From: Rachicladosporium sp. CCFEE 5018
Taxonomy: Eukaryota; Ascomycota; Dothideomycetes; Cladosporiales; Cladosporiaceae
Assembly: GCA_002077045.2 (NCBI GenBank)
Contig: KZ111141.1
Coordinates: forward strand, 2,156,087 to 2,220,086
DNA length: 64,000 bases
Reading direction: 5' to 3'
Shown here: piece by piece, positions 62,885-64,000 of the stretch
How the letters are laid out: the number at the start of each line of letters is the position of its first letter
Position numbering within the stretch: the first letter of the stretch is position 1
The notes under the pieces: model-generated
The model's input: the letters and a program-made list of their open reading frames with translations, nothing else
What the model was told of the DNA's origin: nothing
The model's database searches: none
Translations under genes and position numbers: made by a program

Positions 62885-64000
62885 TCACCTCCCCGACTTC
62901 ATCACCGCAAGGTCACTTGCAATCAACTCTCTTGCGTAGGCCAAGTGCTTTCCATAATCCGCTTCCAGGGCATTCGCGACGCCATTAAACCCAAGTTGGG
63001 CAAGATCGCGAAGATACCACGAGTGCTTCAGCATACCAGTGGAGACAAAGAAGTACGCGGTGATCACTAAGGCGGGAGGGTGTCTGGCTTGTACGAGCTT
63101 CAAAAATTCGTATGATCTCTCCGCAATCCAGCGGAAGATGTGTCCACTATGCAGCGCTTGAGTGGCATGCGTCTGCACCGCGGTCTCGTACACGGTTTGT
63201 AGTTCTGTTACGGCTTCCGTGCAAATTCTAGTCTTCTCGGGGTCTGAAGTATCGCCGCAGAGGCTCAACAGTGCAGAGAAGCAGGCCTTCAGCTCAGGAC
63301 CAAGTGCATGCGCTGTAGAGGGCACTGCCTGGTGGCCGTGCAGCGCTACCGAGAAGGGGCCTCTCGAGACGGTCTCATATGTCGTATCGACCACATCTCT
63401 AACTCCCCTGGTCATATAAAGCAGCTCCACGACGTCCTCCAGGGCCATGAAGTGTCGCTCAGGCCTCTCAACAGCTCTTAGAGAGGCTCTCGCTAATGAT
63501 GATATTGATAGGACCATAGAGAGGGCGAACAATGCGTTACCCTGGTCGTCCGTAACAGGCTCACTGAGAAGATCTCGGAACGAGGACACAGCAATGACAT
63601 GGTGTTTGTCGCTGATCTGTAGATATGCCACGGTCTTGGCAGGTCTTGTGGCAGCGATGTGGAGCGCAGACAGGGCTAAGATGCCGTGCATGAGGAACGG
63701 ATGCTTAGTAGCCTCGAGCGGGATATTGTCTTGCCATAGATGCGCCATTGCATGGCCACTGCCTAGCTCGCTGCGTGATGTCTTGCTGGTGTAGTGGTGC
63801 ATGAGTTCCAGGTCCTGCAGCCAGTCGTCGGTGGTCGGTTGGGCACTTGGGCTGGCATAAGATATGGTACTCGGCGTAGGAGGAGCTAGACTGCATTGTT
63901 CTGACCGTCGTTGGCAGTTGCTGCAGCAGGGTACCCGTTCATCGCATTTGACCCGCCGGGCCTTGCATTGAGCGCAACCTAGCCGCGACTTTTTCGCGCC
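62885..64000 (-). CDS. Zn2Cys6 transcription factor, Upc2-like (copy B, runs off window)
   Basis: The frame is open from the window edge to the TGA at 62885. It lacks only the last few residues before the expected MPQLGAK start. The zinc cluster and effector domain are as in copy A, with few substitutions (LAPELKA to LGPELKA, FDGVANA to FNGVANA). The 5' part matches the copy C fragment exactly by eye. Confidence 0.9.
   Translation of the reverse strand, partial: GAKKSRLGCAQCKARRVKCDERVPCCSNCQRRSEQCSLAPPTPSTISYASPSAQPTTDDWLQDLELMHHYTSKTSRSELGSGHAMAHLWQDNIPLEATKHPFLMHGILALSALHIAATRPAKTVAYLQISDKHHVIAVSSFRDLLSEPVTDDQGNALFALSMVLSISSLARASLRAVERPERHFMALEDVVELLYMTRGVRDVVDTTYETVSRGPFSVALHGHQAVPSTAHALGPELKACFSALLSLCGDTSDPEKTRICTEAVTELQTVYETAVQTHATQALHSGHIFRWIAERSYEFLKLVQARHPPALVITAYFFVSTGMLKHSWYLRDLAQLGFNGVANALEADYGKHLAYARELIASDLAVMKSGR

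Larger units (their letters stand above)
55057..64000. repeat. segmental duplication block B (continues past the window)
   Basis: Second copy of 11137 to about 21917 in the same order and orientation. It is contiguous, without gaps, with the single-copy DNA to its left. It lacks the 1.87-kb pckA intron. Confidence 0.95.

Noticed and set aside
1..64000. tRNA, rRNA or CRISPR features
   Set aside because: I scanned intergenic stretches for B-box-like GGTTCGAAT signals, rRNA segments and spaced repeats and found none. GGTTCGA strings near 14338, 23648 and 58255 lie in an intron or spacer without a cloverleaf.

Overview
This is nuclear DNA of a filamentous or yeast-like ascomycete (Pezizomycotina). 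The evidence is densely packed genes on both strands, short GT-AG introns of about 50-80 nt with CTGAC/CTAAC-type branch sites, Zn2Cys6 regulators, RTA1, Uds1 and GH5/GH18 cell-wall proteins, and many MFS transporters. Gene style and near-identical duplicated blocks would fit a Dothideomycete black fungus with a duplicated or hybrid genome (Hortaea- or Friedmanniomyces-like). That placement is inference.

Layout. 1-11.1 kb is single copy: the end of a zinc-ribbon gene, an MFS exporter, a gene split by an in-frame TAG, a membrane exo-beta-1,3-glucanase, an Rgt1-like regulator and the mRNA cap methyltransferase. 11.14-27.5 kb (block A) holds RPN7, a GFA-family gene, an SDR, PEP carboxykinase (pckA), an Upc2-like regulator, an RTA1 membrane protein, a Bud22-like ribosome-biogenesis protein and the start of a GH18 chitinase, and ends at a 100-N gap. 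27.6-33.5 kb (block C) repeats the last 5.9 kb of A and completes the chitinase. 35-55 kb is single copy: two sugar transporters, an RGG-rich protein cut by a second 100-N gap, a conserved coiled-coil protein, a TFIP11/Ntr1 G-patch splicing factor, a Uds1 septation protein, an Apd1-like thioredoxin-fold [2Fe-2S] protein and an unknown. 55.06-64.0 kb (block B) is a second copy of the first part of block A and runs off the window.

The most unusual object is in pckA of block A. A 1,870-nt intron at 16720-18589, with a good donor, branch site and AG end, carries a same-strand ORF for a GIY-YIG nuclease-like protein with a C-terminal C2H2 zinc finger. The other pckA copy (block B) has no intron at that codon. 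Insertion left a 14-nt microexon between the new intron and an older one. Exon divergence between the two pckA copies rises towards the insertion on both sides. Imperfect 17/18-bp direct repeats sit exactly at the start and stop of the ORF, and three minisatellites lie in the intron. I read this as a candidate mobile, homing-endonuclease-bearing spliceosomal intron in a nuclear housekeeping gene, with its empty site in the same window.

Most other genes are housekeeping (proteasome, capping, splicing, ribosome biogenesis, gluconeogenesis) or cell-wall, transport and regulatory functions. I see no secondary-metabolite cluster, rRNA, tRNA or CRISPR. Exon boundaries were placed by eye from splice signals, reading frame and family similarity.
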